A stretch of DNA of 64,000 nucleotides from Acidimicrobiales bacterium (lineage in GTDB: Bacteria > Actinomycetota > Acidimicrobiia > Acidimicrobiales > Poriferisodalaceae): positions 1 to 64,000 of the forward strand of contig JAAZYR010000003.1 in the NCBI GenBank assembly GCA_014239555.1, in the 5' to 3' direction. Below are positions 18,440 through 27,838 of this stretch, piece by piece (within the stretch, counting starts at the first letter, position 1; each line of letters starts with the position of its first letter). The position numbers were made by a program, and so were the translations under genes. The notes beneath the pieces were generated by a model. The model had not been told where the DNA came from and did no database searches. It saw only the letters and a list, made by a program, of their open reading frames with translations.

Positions 18440-19611
18440 CACCGGTCGATGTCCCCCAAAATGAAGTACAGGGAACCCAGAATGGTTATGACATCAGGCA
18501 CGTACACGCCCTTCATCACCCACGGAACCACAGAGATGTTATTGAAGCTAGGCGTGCGGATTTTGACTCGGAACGGCCCTAAGTCGCCTTTGCTGACGAT
18601 GTAATAACCCATTTCTCCGAGCGGATTTTCCGTCGAGATATAGGCCTCACCAGCAGGTACTTTGATGATTCTTGGCACCTTGGCCATGATCGGGCCGCTG
18701 GGGATTCCGTCAAGCAGTTGGTCAACAATTCGCGTCGCTTCGCGTGTTTCTTGTAAACGAACCCAATAACGGGCAAACGAATCCCCATCAGGATGCGTCC
18801 ACACCCGCCAATCGATCTGATCCCAAGCGAGACCGGGATTGGCGTCTCGGCGGAGGTCCCAATCGACTCCGCTGGCCCGAAGGTTTGCACCGGAAAGACC
18901 GTGTCCAAGAGCTACATCGGCGGGGATGACACCAACACCGCGGCACCGAGCTTGGAAGATCTCGTTGCCAACCAACAGGTCTTCCATTTCATCGCAGAAA
19001 GTCCGCATTTTGACCATCACGGAGCGAGTCTCGTCAACCCAACCCTTGGGAATGTCGTCCTTGAGCCCACCGATTCGGTCGAAATTCGGATGGAAACGGC
19101 CACCAGTTACTTCTTCGATTTGGTTCAGAACCCGCTCGCGGTCTCGGAACGCGAAGAAAACGGGAGTAAGTGCACCAATTTGGACTCCCATATCACCTAA
19201 GAAAAGCGAGAGATTAGCAATTCGGCTGAGTTCGAAAAGGATTGTGCGAATCCATTGGGCTCGAGGCGGAGCCTCTACTTCCATTAGCCGTTCTGCCGCA
19301 AGAATGAAGGGAACTTCATTTGCGAAACTACCGAGCCAGTCAATTCGATTAATGAGGGTGGTGCATTGGGGGTATGTGCGTACTTCGCACAGTTTTTCGT
19401 AGCCGCGGTGCATGTAACCCATGATGGGCTCAGCGACGATTATCTGTTCCCCATCCAACCGGCAGGCGATACGCAGCGTCCCGTGAGTCGCTGGGTGTTG
19501 CGGTCCGATATTCAGGGTCATGTCGCCCGTGTCGAGCTCCACGTTTACGCGCGCATCGGCGGCTTGGGCAGCCACATAGGCCATTTGTTCGCGATCGGAG
19601 GTAGCTGTCAT
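18439..19611 (-). CDS. nuoD: NADH-quinone oxidoreductase subunit D, cluster 1 (variant quinone site)
   Basis: 390 residues. NIGPQHPATHGTLRI holds the conserved histidine loop, followed by GYMHRGYEKLCEVRTYPQ. At the place where complex I has the quinone-binding tyrosine (DYL or DYV; Tyr87 in Thermus Nqo4, Tyr108 in bovine NDUFS2) this protein reads INRIDWLGSFANE, with Trp. The cluster 2 paralogue keeps Tyr (TRMDYASP). The hydrogenase-type nickel-binding cysteines are absent. The protein would form the quinone site with NuoB and NuoH. Confidence 0.94.
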   Translation of the reverse strand: MTATSDREQMAYVAAQAADARVNVELDTGDMTLNIGPQHPATHGTLRIACRLDGEQIIVAEPIMGYMHRGYEKLCEVRTYPQCTTLINRIDWLGSFANEVPFILAAERLMEVEAPPRAQWIRTILFELSRIANLSLFLGDMGVQIGALTPVFFAFRDRERVLNQIEEVTGGRFHPNFDRIGGLKDDIPKGWVDETRSVMVKMRTFCDEMEDLLVGNEIFQARCRGVGVIPADVALGHGLSGANLRASGVDWDLRRDANPGLAWDQIDWRVWTHPDGDSFARYWVRLQETREATRIVDQLLDGIPSGPIMAKVPRIIKVPAGEAYISTENPLGEMGYYIVSKGDLGPFRVKIRTPSFNNISVVPWVMKGVYVPDVITILGSLYFILGDIDR

Positions 19612-20309
19612 GCTCCACCCTCTTCGGCCTCGAAGGCAGCCATAACTTCAGCTTCGAGTTGAGCTTCCAGGTGTTCCGGGATTTCTTCGATATCGACAAC
19701 TCCTGGCCACGGCTTTACCTGGCGAGCCAGCAATGGAAAATCTTTTCTGAGGGGATGACCTTCAAAGTCAGTTGGTAGATACAAAGGGTGCAATGTCGGG
19801 TGCCCGTGAAACGTAATGCCGAACATTTCGTGGGTTTCGCGTTCGTGCCAGTCGGCGCCAGGGAACACGTCACGAAGGGTATCGACGGTCATATCTTCGC
19901 CAAGATCAGCTTTGATAAGCAGCCCCAGTTGACGATCAAGCGAATACAACTGCATCAATAATTGGAACCGGGTGTCGCCGCCCGCGTAACCAGTGGAGGC
20001 ATCAAGTTCGACTGGCTCATCATCTTCTTCGTCGAGCCCTGCGTCGAACTCAGTGTCCTCATACCGACCTTCTGGCGCGATATGCCAATCAATTGCCGAA
20101 AGAAAGCCAAAGTATGCGAAACCAGCGGCCTTGGCAGCTCGTGCTGCGTCCTGCCAGTTCTGGGCGCGTACTCGCAACCAAAGATCCTCGTGGGGACGTA
20201 GATGGGAGTCGACGAGTATTTCACCCAGACTTTCGGAAAGCCGAGCTAGCAAACCCTCTCTCTCTTCGTCCGAAGGTGGAATTTCTTCAGGGGTCGGTTG
20301 GTCACCCAT
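19608..20309 (-). CDS. nuoC: NADH-quinone oxidoreductase subunit C, cluster 1
   Basis: 233 residues, 30 kDa peripheral subunit. The signature DWHERETHEMFGITFHGHPTLHPLYLP and the following [12 protein letters not shown] are present. It has an acidic insert near residues 80-110 (LDEEDDEPVELD) and an acidic amino and carboxy terminus, longer than the 171-residue cluster 2 copy. It overlaps nuoD by 4 nt. Confidence 0.94.
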   Translation of the reverse strand: MGDQPTPEEIPPSDEEREGLLARLSESLGEILVDSHLRPHEDLWLRVRAQNWQDAARAAKAAGFAYFGFLSAIDWHIAPEGRYEDTEFDAGLDEEDDEPVELDASTGYAGGDTRFQLLMQLYSLDRQLGLLIKADLGEDMTVDTLRDVFPGADWHERETHEMFGITFHGHPTLHPLYLPTDFEGHPLRKDFPLLARQVKPWPGVVDIEEIPEHLEAQLEAEVMAAFEAEEGGA

Positions 20310-20312
20310 TAG

Positions 20313-20816
20313 TCAACCCTCCACCACTATGGGCTCGCCCCGCCATTTTTCGGTGATGTCCTCGGCCTGGATTCGTTCTTGTAACAGCACTATCCCTTCG
20401 AGCAATGCTTCGGGCCGGGGCGGGCACCCTGGGACGTAGACATCGACAGGGATCACTTGATCAACACCTTTCGTCACCGAATAGCTATCCCAGTAGGGTC
20501 CCCCACAGTTCGCACATGAACCCATAGAAATCACATATTTGGGCTCTGGCATCTGCTCATAAAGGCGACGAATTACCGGCGCCATTTTGTCGGTAACAGT
20601 TCCTGAAATTACGACCAGGTCAGCTTGTCTAGGGCTAGCTGGGAAAGGGATTACGCCTAGACGCATCACGTCGTAGCGAGGTGATCCAAATGCCGCTCCC
20701 ATTTCGATGGCGCAGCAGGCCAAGCCCCACTGGTAAACCCATAATGAACGCGCACGCCCAAAGTTGAGTAACCAACTGAGGGGTTTTGGCATTTTGCCTT
20801 TTTCGATGAGTCCCAT
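20313..20816 (-). CDS. nuoB: NADH-quinone oxidoreductase subunit B, cluster 1
   Basis: 167 residues, binding the last [4Fe-4S] cluster (N2). All four ligands are visible: the adjacent pair in [18 protein letters not shown], and VPGCPPRPE. This shows the electron path to quinone is intact in the EFG-less complex. Confidence 0.95.
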   Translation of the reverse strand: MGLIEKGKMPKPLSWLLNFGRARSLWVYQWGLACCAIEMGAAFGSPRYDVMRLGVIPFPASPRQADLVVISGTVTDKMAPVIRRLYEQMPEPKYVISMGSCANCGGPYWDSYSVTKGVDQVIPVDVYVPGCPPRPEALLEGIVLLQERIQAEDITEKWRGEPIVVEG

Positions 20817-20830
20817 TTAGACAGCCTTCC

Positions 20831-21196
20831 TCAGACCCATCGCAGAACACCCTTGCGCCAGGCGTAGAACAGGCCGAGCACAAGGATGAAAATAAAGATG
20901 GCCATTTCGATGAGTCCGAACGCTCCATAGACCTCTAGTCGGGTCGCCCACGGGAAGATGAACACTGCTTCCACGTCGAAAAGAACGAACAAAACAGCAA
21001 AGACGTAATACCGAATCTGACTTTGGGCCCAGTCTCCCCCGACCGGATCTACACCACTTTCGTAGGCCATCAGCTTTTGTGTGGTTGGTCGTTGTGGACG
21101 AAGAATCCGTGCGATCGTAAGCATCGCCCCGGCCATAGCTATAGCCGCAACACCAAAGATGGCGACGGTCAGGTAGCTCCGCAGTAGTTCCGACAC
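20831..21196 (-). CDS. nuoA: NADH-quinone oxidoreductase subunit A, cluster 1
   Basis: 121 residues with three membrane helices. The family block reads YESGVDPVGG...RYYVFAVLFVLFDVEAVFIFPWA. The usual YECG is YESG, so the loop cysteine (the one linked to the active/deactive switch in mitochondrial ND3) is Ser. Cluster 2 NuoA keeps Cys. The start is GTG without a Shine-Dalgarno sequence, 8 nt after a -10 box. First gene of the 11-gene cluster. Confidence 0.93.
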   Translation of the reverse strand: MSELLRSYLTVAIFGVAAIAMAGAMLTIARILRPQRPTTQKLMAYESGVDPVGGDWAQSQIRYYVFAVLFVLFDVEAVFIFPWATRLEVYGAFGLIEMAIFIFILVLGLFYAWRKGVLRWV

Positions 21197-21204
21197 GATG
21201 AGCG

Positions 21205-21234
21205 AGGCTAGCTAGGGGTTTCCGGGCTTTCCAA
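21205..21234 (-). promoter_or_regulatory. Promoter of the EFG-less nuo cluster
   Basis: On the minus strand -35 TTGGAA (21229-21234) and -10 TAGCCT (21205-21210) are 18 nt apart. The -10 box ends 8 nt before the GTG of nuoA, so the message would be leaderless or nearly so. The -35 overlaps the T-tail of the terminator of the previous operon. Confidence 0.5.
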
Positions 21235-21264
21235 AACCCAGCGCGGTGCCTCGTTCCGCGGGTT
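21233..21264 (-). terminator. Terminator after the 14-gene nuo operon
   Basis: On the minus strand a hairpin with arms AACCC-GCGG and CCGC-GC-T-GGGTT (21235-21264) is followed by a short TTTT. It lies between nuoN of cluster 2 and nuoA of cluster 1 and separates the two operons. Confidence 0.55.
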
Positions 21265-21377
21265 CCGGACGTAGAGAAAGCTACCGTGCCGCAGCGACAA
21301 AAGACGTGATTCTTCGACACGATTTTTGATTCTCGGAGTAGAAGCTTCGAGCGCTTGGTTGCGAGCGTTAAACAATG

Positions 21378-22868
21378 TCATCCTCGAATCAACACCGGCA
21401 CTGCATTCTCAGCGAATTCGATAAGGAATTGGGGCACAATCCCTATGAGGAGTGTGAAGCCAACGGTCCCGATTATGACGATGGCCACGGTCCAATGCAA
21501 CGTCGGGGATGGCCCTTCGGTCCCATCGTCAACTACGTACATAGTCATCACGATTCGCAAGTACATAAAGGCGCCGATCACAGCACTAACCATTGCGACC
21601 GCCGCCAACAAATAGCTGCCATGTTCGACGGCAGCCGCTATGACCTGGAACTTTCCTACGAACCCCGAAGTGAGCGGAATCCCAGCCTGAGCTAGTAACA
21701 GGATTGTGAAAGCCATGGCCAACACCGGCCGGCTGCGCCCCAACCCCACATATCGGTCAAGAGGGTGTTCTCCGTCCGCGCCCATCGCTCCAATGATGGC
21801 GAAGCTGCCTAGAACCATGAACGTGTAGGTAAACAGATAAAAGAGCGCTGCTGAAGTGCCGTGTTCAGCAGTTGACTGCACCGCCACTAGAACGTATCCG
21901 GCATGGCTAATTGACGAAAACGCCAACATACGTTTCACATCGGTTTGCAAAATCGCCATTACGGCACCGATGACCAATGTAAGAAATGCGAGGACTGCAA
22001 CGACCGGAGACCAATCAGCATTGTGAGTGCTAAATGCACCGAAAAAGACTCGCAGGAAGGCAGCAAAGCCTGCAGCTTTAGCGATCGATGCCATCCATGC
22101 CGTTACCGGACTTGGGGCTCCTTGGTAAACATCTGGAGCCCAGAAGTGGAATGGGGCGGCCGCGACTTTGAAGGAGAATCCAACCAGAAGCAGCGCCATA
22201 CCCGCCATCAACAAGTGTTGGTCTCGGAATACCACTACGCCGAGGTAGTCGCGTACGTGTACCAAATTGGTGGACCCCGTGCTGCCGTAGATCAGAGCTA
22301 TCCCATAGAGCAGGAAGGTTGAGCTAAACGCTCCTAGTACGAAGTATTTCATTGCCGATTCGCGAGCTTCTGGGCGACGAGCGTGCATCGCGATCATGAC
22401 GTAAAGCCCGATCGATAATGCCTCTAGTCCTAGGAACATAACTATGAGGTCATTTGCGGAAGCCATGACAATGGCGCCTGCTGCCGAGCACAGAAGAAGG
22501 GCGTGAAATTCTGGAGGGTCAATGCCTTCGCGGTCGAGGTAGCTATGAGCGATTAGAGCAGTGGCGACCAGCGCAGTCAGAGTCAATATTGTGAAAAAGA
22601 TGCTGAAACCGTCTACTCCCAACGCTGACGCGATGGAAGCCGATGGACCTTTGGTTTGCACGTCGTTCCACAAACCAAGAGCCACGATGTAAGCAGTTAC
22701 CGCCGCGCACAGAGTCGTTACTGTGGCGAAACCGCTCGAGGTTCGTTGGGGCGCTAGGGCACTGACGAGCAAAATGAGGAGAGCTGCACCCAAAAGGATC
22801 ATCTGGGGCAGCAAAGCCCACCAATCGATGGAGGGTCCAACGAAGACCAATAAAGAAAGGTCACTCAT
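21378..22868 (-). CDS. nuoN: NADH-quinone oxidoreductase subunit N, cluster 2
   Basis: 496 residues, antiporter-like proton pump. The glutamate is in FLGLEALSIGLYVMIAM, followed by SAMKYFVLGAFSS and FHFWAPDVYQGAPSPVTAWM. Same length as the cluster 1 copy but clearly divergent. ATG overlaps the nuoM stop (TGATG). Last gene of the 14-gene operon. Confidence 0.94.
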   Translation of the reverse strand: MSDLSLLVFVGPSIDWWALLPQMILLGAALLILLVSALAPQRTSSGFATVTTLCAAVTAYIVALGLWNDVQTKGPSASIASALGVDGFSIFFTILTLTALVATALIAHSYLDREGIDPPEFHALLLCSAAGAIVMASANDLIVMFLGLEALSIGLYVMIAMHARRPEARESAMKYFVLGAFSSTFLLYGIALIYGSTGSTNLVHVRDYLGVVVFRDQHLLMAGMALLLVGFSFKVAAAPFHFWAPDVYQGAPSPVTAWMASIAKAAGFAAFLRVFFGAFSTHNADWSPVVAVLAFLTLVIGAVMAILQTDVKRMLAFSSISHAGYVLVAVQSTAEHGTSAALFYLFTYTFMVLGSFAIIGAMGADGEHPLDRYVGLGRSRPVLAMAFTILLLAQAGIPLTSGFVGKFQVIAAAVEHGSYLLAAVAMVSAVIGAFMYLRIVMTMYVVDDGTEGPSPTLHWTVAIVIIGTVGFTLLIGIVPQFLIEFAENAVPVLIRG

Positions 22869-24445
22869 CAGTGGTCGTCTCCGTTGAGTTGATCGTGATC
22901 CACGATCACTGGAGCTGCCGGGTCGGGGCGTTCATAATCCGAATGGTTTTCAATGTGAGCAATTAGGCCGTTGACCGCGGGTTCCATTCGCTCAAGTAAC
23001 GGCTTCGGATATATGCCGAGAAACACAATCCCCACCACGAATGGGGCGAGAATTAGGCCTTCTCTCATTGTCAAGTCGGGAGTCGCCTCGTCGGTAGCGG
23101 TTGGTTCACCATGGAAGACCCGCTGATACGCCCACAGAAGATAGAGGGCGGCAAGAATGACCCCGGTGGCCGCGATGATGGTCCACCATTGACGGGTTTC
23201 ATAGGAACCAATTAACACCAAAAATTCGCCGACGAACCCGTTTAGCCCAGGAACACCGATAGACGAGAGCATCACTATGGTGAAGAAGCCAGCGAAGATG
23301 GGGGCAGCGGATTGGATCCCACTGAGTTCGTCAATGGCACGTGTCTTCCGTCGCTCATAAAGCATGCCAACGAGCAAGAAGAGGGCCCCGGTCGACAGAC
23401 CGTGGTTAACCATCTGGAGTATTCCGCCCTCCAGGCTTTGTGTCGTGAAAGCGAAGATACCTAGAACAATGAAGCCCATATGGGCTACCGAAGAATAGGC
23501 CACGAGCCGTTTAAGGTCTTTTTGCATGGTCGCGACGATGGCGCCATAAATGACTCCTATCACCCCCAGGGTCGCCAAGGTGGGCGCGGACCAGACTGAT
23601 GCTTCCGGGAAAAGGTAGAGACCGAAACGCAGCAGCCCGTAGGTACCTAGTTTCAACATCACCGCAGCTAGCACGACTGATCCCGCTGTCGGTGCCTGCG
23701 TGTGCGCGTCGGGAAGCCACGTATGCAGCGGGAAAATCGGCACCTTGATAGCAAATCCGAGCGCGAACGCTAGGAAGCAAAGGCGCGCCGTGTTGGTTGA
23801 TAAGGCTTGGCGTTGTGCGAGCTCAATGACGTTAAATGTGATGCCTTGCTCACCGGCGCTTAAAATCGCGACGCTGACAATAGCGACAAGCATCAGGGCA
23901 GAACCCGCCATCGTGTACAGGAAGAATTTGGTGGCTGCGTAACGGCGACCCTCGTAGCCCCAGCCAGCGATCAGCATGTACATCGGGACTAGCACAATCT
24001 CGAACATGACGAAAAATAAGAAGAGGTCAAGTGCTAAGAACGCGCCAAGTGAACCGGCCTGCAACAACAACAACCAAGCCGTGTAGGGCTTCGGGTCATG
24101 GTGTGGATCTACCGCTAAAAGCACGATCGGGGTGATCAGGCCGGTTAGAACGACCAACCAAAGGGAGATGCCGTCTACGCCTACGTGCCAGTTGATACCC
24201 AGGGCCGGAATCCAAGATTGGATTGACTCGAACTGGAATCCGGCGTCATGGCTTGAGAACTGCGCCATCATATAGAGCGACATAGCCGCGGCGATTGAGG
24301 CAAAGATTGCGCCGATCGGTCGCATCATTTCAGGTCTGCTGTTAGGCAACAGCACTACAACGAGAGCGCCTATCACCGGAACGATAATCATGGCGTTTAG
24401 CACCGGGAACGACGATGCACTTTGCGAGGCGAGGAGTTCGATCAC
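22868..24445 (-). CDS. nuoM: NADH-quinone oxidoreductase subunit M, cluster 2
   Basis: 525 residues. Conserved FFVMFEIVLVPMYMLIAGWG with the pump glutamate, TKFFLYTMAGS, and FPLHTWLPDAHTQAPTAG. An ATG at 24460 is in frame, but GTG at 24445 has GGGGA 8 nt upstream and overlaps the nuoL stop as GTGA, so I take it as the start. The tail is acidic and His-rich. Confidence 0.94.
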   Translation of the reverse strand: MIELLASQSASSFPVLNAMIIVPVIGALVVVLLPNSRPEMMRPIGAIFASIAAAMSLYMMAQFSSHDAGFQFESIQSWIPALGINWHVGVDGISLWLVVLTGLITPIVLLAVDPHHDPKPYTAWLLLLQAGSLGAFLALDLFLFFVMFEIVLVPMYMLIAGWGYEGRRYAATKFFLYTMAGSALMLVAIVSVAILSAGEQGITFNVIELAQRQALSTNTARLCFLAFALGFAIKVPIFPLHTWLPDAHTQAPTAGSVVLAAVMLKLGTYGLLRFGLYLFPEASVWSAPTLATLGVIGVIYGAIVATMQKDLKRLVAYSSVAHMGFIVLGIFAFTTQSLEGGILQMVNHGLSTGALFLLVGMLYERRKTRAIDELSGIQSAAPIFAGFFTIVMLSSIGVPGLNGFVGEFLVLIGSYETRQWWTIIAATGVILAALYLLWAYQRVFHGEPTATDEATPDLTMREGLILAPFVVGIVFLGIYPKPLLERMEPAVNGLIAHIENHSDYERPDPAAPVIVDHDQLNGDDH

Positions 24446-26319
24446 AGCAACATTCCCCATGCGAGGAAGGCAACGATCGCGAGAGCGCCTAGCGCTACTC
24501 CGACCGCGTAGTTGCGGATATATCCCGACTGCGCTGGCCGGATTAGCTGACCTAGCCTCACGGTCAGTTTGCCGATTGTGTCAACGGTGCCGTCGACGAC
24601 TCGTTCGTCAATGTCGGCCGCCCCCTGGAAGCCGGAGGTTCCGATTCCATCAACGACGCGAGCATATGTGGAGTCAACGTACATAGCGTTCTCAAGAAAA
24701 TCGGGTTCGAGACGATCCGTTGAAATCCGTCTGGTTTGCCAACTCAGAACAGCAAGCGCGATTCCTGCGATGCCGGCACACACAGAGATCAGTGCTAACG
24801 CAACCTTGGTGATGGTGCCGGATGAGAAGTGGTGTGGGTCATTGAAGATTGGCTCCAGAAAATGTTCGAGGACAAGCCAATCTTTCACTAACGGCAGGTT
24901 TATAGCGCCCCCCACTATCGCGGCTCCAGCGAGTACACAAAGTGGGGTGGTCATTGTCCACGAGGATTCATGCGGGTGCGCGTCTTCGTCCCATCGTTGA
25001 TCACCAAAGAACACCAAGATGACTTGTCTGCTCATGTAGTAAGCGGTGAGCAGTGCGGTGATGAGTCCGACTATCCAAAGAAGAGGACCAATATTTTTTT
25101 GTTCCCAGGCTGCTAGCAAGATTTCGTCCTTCGACCAGAAACCTGCGAACGGTGGAACGCCTGCAATAGCAAGCCACCCAACAATGAATGTGGCGGCGGT
25201 TATTGGCATAGCCAAACGCAACGCACCCATTTTCCGCATGTCTTGTTCGTCACCCATTCCGTGGATGACCGAACCAGAACCAAGAAACAAAAGCGCCTTG
25301 AAGAATGCGTGTGTTATTACATGAAAGATCGCGGCAACGTACGCTCCTGACCCGATCGCCAAGAACATGTATCCAAGTTGGCTGATGGTCGAATAGGCGA
25401 GCACTTTTTTGATGTCGTGTTGAGCTACTGCGCATAGGGCAGCAAAAAGAGCTGTTGCCGCGCCAACTACAGCAATCACAATTAAGGCATCGTCTGTAAG
25501 GACGTTGTTCATGCGCACCAGGAGATACACGCCGGAGGTAACCATCGTCGCGGCGTGAACCATTGCCGAAACTGGAGTCGGACCTTCCATGGCGTCGGGC
25601 AGCCAGACATATAACGGTAACTGGGCTGACTTACCTGCAGCGGCAACGAATAACAGTAGGGAGACAGCTGTTCCAGTAGCCGCTGTCATTGCAGGGGAAT
25701 TAGCAATTTCGGTGTAGGTAACAGTGCCTAATGCCGACCAGATGGCAAAGGTTGCCACCATGAAGCCCCAGTCACCCACACGGTTGGTAACGAACGCTTT
25801 TTTACCAGCGGTCGCTGCACTCTCTCGGTGGTGCCAAAACGAAATCAGAAGATACGAGCAAGCTCCGACGCCTTCCCATCCAAGGAAAGTGACTACCAAG
25901 TTGTTGCCAAAGACAAGTACCAGCATCGAGAAGAGAAAGAGGTTTAGGTACAGGAAGAATTTTGAATACTTTGGATCTCCATGCATATAGCCAATGGAAT
26001 AGAGGTGGATCAGAGCTCCGACACCGCTAACAAAAAGCGCCATTGTTACTGATAGCGGGTCAACTAGAAAGCCGGCCTCTACGTGAAGGGATCCAGCGGG
26101 CAGCCACTCGAAAAGAACGAGTTCGTAGGAACGTTCGCCACTATGGCTATCGCGACCCAGCAACCCAGCGAAAACCACCAAAGTCATCAGGAACGAGGCG
26201 CCTGCAGCGGCGGTCGCAATCCACCCGGCACGAGGTTCTCCTAGCAGTTTCCCCGCGAGGAGTAGCACGACGAACCCAAACAAAGGCAAGGCGGGGATAA
26301 GCCAAACTAGTTCGACCAC
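24442..26319 (-). CDS. nuoL: NADH-quinone oxidoreductase subunit L, cluster 2
   Basis: 625 residues, normal for NuoL. FLGWEGVGACSYLLISFWHH, FVTNRVGDWGFM, LYVWLPDAMEGPTPVSAMVH, and the carboxy-terminal lateral helix region are present. GTG start with AGGGGTGAT just upstream. It lacks the His/Asp insert of the cluster 1 copy. Confidence 0.95.
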   Translation of the reverse strand: MVELVWLIPALPLFGFVVLLLAGKLLGEPRAGWIATAAAGASFLMTLVVFAGLLGRDSHSGERSYELVLFEWLPAGSLHVEAGFLVDPLSVTMALFVSGVGALIHLYSIGYMHGDPKYSKFFLYLNLFLFSMLVLVFGNNLVVTFLGWEGVGACSYLLISFWHHRESAATAGKKAFVTNRVGDWGFMVATFAIWSALGTVTYTEIANSPAMTAATGTAVSLLLFVAAAGKSAQLPLYVWLPDAMEGPTPVSAMVHAATMVTSGVYLLVRMNNVLTDDALIVIAVVGAATALFAALCAVAQHDIKKVLAYSTISQLGYMFLAIGSGAYVAAIFHVITHAFFKALLFLGSGSVIHGMGDEQDMRKMGALRLAMPITAATFIVGWLAIAGVPPFAGFWSKDEILLAAWEQKNIGPLLWIVGLITALLTAYYMSRQVILVFFGDQRWDEDAHPHESSWTMTTPLCVLAGAAIVGGAINLPLVKDWLVLEHFLEPIFNDPHHFSSGTITKVALALISVCAGIAGIALAVLSWQTRRISTDRLEPDFLENAMYVDSTYARVVDGIGTSGFQGAADIDERVVDGTVDTIGKLTVRLGQLIRPAQSGYIRNYAVGVALGALAIVAFLAWGMLL

Positions 26320-26322
26320 CCA

Positions 26323-26628
26323 TCACCCCTTTAACAACGAAAGATCGTCGGCCGTTGCGCCGGGTTGACGGCGAAGAATAGCTACGACCAGCCCTAAACC
26401 AACTACTACTTCAGCAGCGGCGACGACCAAAACGAAGAACACGACTGTTTGCCCACCGACGTCACCAAGCGTTCGGGAGAAGGCTACAAAGCTCAGATTG
26501 ACACCATTGAGCATTAATTCAACACACATGAGCATCACGAGTGGATTTCGACGTATTAGCAAGCCAGTGCCGCCGATTATGAAAAGCAAAGCTCCTAGAA
26601 CTAGGTACCAACCAGTGGTGATTTCCAT
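26323..26628 (-). CDS. nuoK: NADH-quinone oxidoreductase subunit K, cluster 2
   Basis: 101 residues, three membrane helices. [23 protein letters not shown] and [20 protein letters not shown] hold the two buried glutamates. Coupled to nuoJ by overlap of one base. Confidence 0.95.
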   Translation of the reverse strand: MEITTGWYLVLGALLFIIGGTGLLIRRNPLVMLMCVELMLNGVNLSFVAFSRTLGDVGGQTVVFFVLVVAAAEVVVGLGLVVAILRRQPGATADDLSLLKG

Positions 26629-27182
26629 CAGCCATCACCTCCATCTCCGGCAGTTACGACGTCGGTCACTGTCGGTTTGCGAACTAGGACTACTGCTCCG
26701 ATTACGGCAATCACAAGTAGGAGAGAAGTCAGTTCGAAGGCATAGACGTAGTCAGAAAACAGTGAACGGGCCAGAAGTCGCGCATCGTCAGTACCTCCAA
26801 GGGCGCCGCCCATAGCTTCAGCTCCCGTGACGGGCTCTCCGACCATAACTATTAGTGCCACGACGATGGTTAGCGAACCAGCTGCAAACAATAGAGCGGC
26901 CCATTTCTGGATGGGTAGGAACGACATTTCAAGGTTCTGCGCCCGGTCAACTCCGAGCAACATAATGACGAAAAGAAAAAGAACGACGATCGCGCCTGCA
27001 TAAACAATCACTTGGACCGCCGCAAGGAAGTGCGCTTCTTGGGCGACAAATTGGACAGCTATCCCAAAGAGAGTCATCACCAGCATCAGCGCTGAGTGGA
27101 CCGGATTGCGAGCAAGCACCACACCCAAGGCCCCTGTGAGACAGATAAGGGCAGCAACAATGAAGACAAGCGTGTCGACCAT
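26628..27182 (-). CDS. nuoJ: NADH-quinone oxidoreductase subunit J, cluster 2
   Basis: 184 residues. [22 protein letters not shown] and [21 protein letters not shown] are typical. Start overlaps the nuoI stop as TAATG. The tail is Asp/Gly rich. Confidence 0.94.
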   Translation of the reverse strand: MVDTLVFIVAALICLTGALGVVLARNPVHSALMLVMTLFGIAVQFVAQEAHFLAAVQVIVYAGAIVVLFLFVIMLLGVDRAQNLEMSFLPIQKWAALLFAAGSLTIVVALIVMVGEPVTGAEAMGGALGGTDDARLLARSLFSDYVYAFELTSLLLVIAVIGAVVLVRKPTVTDVVTAGDGGDG

Positions 27183-27838
27183 TAGTGGTGATTCCCTGAG
27201 TCGGCGCTTGGGTATTGGTCCTCAGATGAGTCAGCTTCGTCGCGAACGTCGGATATGTACTGCCCTATCTCTGGGTCTCGAACGCCGTAGCCAAGTTCGC
27301 TGCTCCAACTAATGCGGTTTTGATAATCGGGGTTTCCCGATGAAGCCGTCGCTCGCATCCAACCGGAGGTGCCTAGGTCATCTCCGTCGTGCCAAAGCTC
27401 CCAGGGTTGACGTCGTGGTCGACCTTCATCATCGACGACCAATTCGTCTTTTGTGTAGATGGCGTCCGACCGATTGGTGAAACTGAATTCAAACAGGTTG
27501 GATTCGGTGATGGCTTCCGTGGGGCAAGCTTCAACGCATAGATCGCAGTGGATGCAGCGGAGATAGTTGATCTCATAGACGTACCCGTAACGCTCCCCTG
27601 GCGAGACCGGAGCTGTCTCGGGGTTGTCGGCACCGCGGACATATATGCATTTGGCAGGGCATACACCTGCGCAGAGTTCACAGCCAATGCATTTTTCCAT
27701 GCCGTCCTCATAGCGGTTGAGGACGTGCCGGCCATGGAAACGGGCTGGCTTTGGTCGCTTTTCTTTGGGGTACTCAGTGGTGACCCTTTCTTCGAAAAGC
27801 TTTAAAAATGTGACCTTGAAACCGTCGAGATAGCCCAT
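27182..27838 (-). CDS. nuoI: NADH-quinone oxidoreductase subunit I, cluster 2
   Basis: 218 residues, with two [4Fe-4S] motifs, [12 protein letters not shown] and [12 protein letters not shown]. After the second motif (PTEAITES, then [17 protein letters not shown]) it has a tail of about 70 residues, acidic and His-ended, that is longer than in most NuoI proteins. It bridges NuoG and NuoB. Confidence 0.94.
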   Translation of the reverse strand: MGYLDGFKVTFLKLFEERVTTEYPKEKRPKPARFHGRHVLNRYEDGMEKCIGCELCAGVCPAKCIYVRGADNPETAPVSPGERYGYVYEINYLRCIHCDLCVEACPTEAITESNLFEFSFTNRSDAIYTKDELVVDDEGRPRRQPWELWHDGDDLGTSGWMRATASSGNPDYQNRISWSSELGYGVRDPEIGQYISDVRDEADSSEDQYPSADSGNHH

